DNA from: an uncultured Elioraea sp.
GTDB lineage: Bacteria; Pseudomonadota; Alphaproteobacteria; Acetobacterales; Acetobacteraceae
Reading direction: 5' to 3'
DNA length: 13,787 nt
Assembly (NCBI GenBank): GCA_937995555.1
Contig: CALKJX010000275.1
Location: forward strand, 1 to 13,787
Part shown: positions 13,291 through 13,787 of the stretch, in pieces
Layout of the letters: the number at the start of each line of letters is the position of its first letter
How positions within the stretch are numbered: the first letter of the stretch is position 1
Program-made: the position numbers and the translations under genes
The notes under the pieces: generated by a model
The model's database searches: none
The model's input: the letters and a program-made list of their open reading frames with translations, nothing else
Told to the model about the DNA's origin: nothing

Positions 13291-13704
13291 TCAGCGGCGC
13301 GCGCGTTCGCGGGCGGTGATCTCGGCCTGGATCGCCTGGAGCCGCGGCGGCCAGGTGGAGCGGATCCAGGCGAGCACGTCGCGGATCTCGGCGTCGCTCA
13401 GGATCCCGGCATAGGCCGGCATGGTGGTGCGGTAGCCGGGCACCAGCGCGCTCATGCCGTCGCGCACGATGCGCAACAGCGTGTCGTCGCCGTGATGCCA
13501 GGTGTGGCCGGAGGCGTCGTGCGGCGGCGCCGGCAACAGCCCGTCCGGCCCGCGCACCTGCCAGTCCGGCTGGCCCTCCAGCCGGGCGCCGTGGCAGGCG
13601 GCGCAGTGCTCGACATACACCGCCCGGCCACGCTGGAGATCGCGTGCGGCAACGCCCTCCGCGGCGAGCAGAACCACGCCGGCGAACGCCGCGCGGGCGA
13701 TCAT
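13291..13704 (-). CDS. small secreted c-type cytochrome
   Basis: A 137-residue, single-haem class I cytochrome c. The signal peptide is MIARAAFAGVVLLAAEGVAA. The haem is attached at Cys34 and Cys37 of CAACH, with His38 as axial ligand; the second ligand is likely Met95 in RTTMPAYAG. The C-terminal helix LSDAEIRDVLAWIRSTWP is the usual one in the family. GHTWHHGDDTLLRIVRDGMSALVPG resembles small cytochromes encoded next to copper- or nitrite-related genes, but nothing specific is proved. It is periplasmic, perhaps an electron carrier. The ATG at 13704 overlaps the TGA of the upstream DUF305-like gene by ATGA (13701-13704), so the two are coupled; trmJ follows 39 bp after the stop. Confidence 0.92.
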   Translation of the reverse strand: MIARAAFAGVVLLAAEGVAARDLQRGRAVYVEHCAACHGARLEGQPDWQVRGPDGLLPAPPHDASGHTWHHGDDTLLRIVRDGMSALVPGYRTTMPAYAGILSDAEIRDVLAWIRSTWPPRLQAIQAEITARERARR

Positions 13705-13787
13705 CCGCCGAAGCGGCGCAGGATCGCGCGCATCTGCGCGATCTCCGCCTCCTGCGCCTTGATGATCTCCTCGGCGAGCTTGCGCAC
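13701..13787 (-). CDS. 3' end of a DUF305-like protein (5' part outside window)
   Basis: Only 28 C-terminal residues are in the window: VRKLAEEIIKAQEAEIAQMR and then AILRRFGG. The pattern ALAxEIIxAQxxEIxxMRxWL is the well-known C-terminal helix of DUF305 (ferritin-like, often periplasmic and linked to copper) proteins. The match is good but short. The gene overlaps the following cytochrome c gene by ATGA, suggesting a joint role, perhaps in metal or redox handling in the periplasm. Confidence 0.7.
   Translation of the reverse strand: MRKLAEEIIKAQEAEIAQMRAILRRFGG

Overview
This GC-rich window (coding third positions almost all G or C) looks like a chromosomal segment of an alphaproteobacterium, probably Rhodospirillales/Acetobacteraceae. 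That placement is an inference from the argH-lptM-lysA-DUF4175 gene order, the cysteine-free S4 protein and the codon use. No tRNA, rRNA, CRISPR array, phage or transposase gene was seen. Most of the window is housekeeping and metabolism; the unusual material lies in the gaps and in two broken genes.

Layout. 1-621: 3' part of argH. 622-1034: normally a short argH-lptM gap, but here it holds a minus-strand membrane-protein gene that appears frameshifted. 1033-2593: lptM-like lipoprotein and lysA. 2604-5222: large DUF4175/TIGR02302 membrane protein with a Gln-rich coiled coil. 5265-6129: remains of a Bcr/CflA-type MFS drug transporter, with a large internal deletion, a frame change and a truncated end. 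A ~126-bp palindromic element (two related hairpins with inverted-repeat ends) sits at the frame change. 6130-6233: REP-like block and a strong hairpin. 6234-8101 (minus): pterin-4a-carbinolamine dehydratase, a 60-aa protein and an amidase, tightly packed. 8140-8547 (plus): small zincin-type metalloprotease. 8548-8675: second REP-like block. 8676-9290 (minus): rpsD, with a good sigma70-type promoter and a structured leader. 9461-9667: small two-helix membrane protein whose stop overlaps the stop of the convergent dctM. 9664-12374 (minus): TRAP transporter dctM, dctQ, dctP. 12433-13251 (minus): TrmJ/LasT-type RNA methyltransferase. 13291-13704 (minus): small c-type cytochrome. 13701-13787: 3' end of a DUF305-like gene.

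How the genes work together. argH makes arginine, lysA makes lysine, and lptM plus the DUF4175 protein belong to the cell envelope; this is a recurrent alphaproteobacterial group. dctP-dctQ-dctM form a complete tripartite organic-acid uptake system in P-Q-M order with overlapping or abutting genes. The amidase and the 60-aa protein overlap by 4 bp, which suggests coupled translation and perhaps a two-subunit enzyme. The DUF305-like gene and the cytochrome c gene also overlap by 4 bp.

I found no convincing new defence or mobile system. The best candidates for something undescribed are the palindromic element inside the MFS pseudogene, the two similar intergenic blocks, the divergent frameshifted membrane gene that shares a CATG start with lptM, and the 60-aa partner of the amidase.
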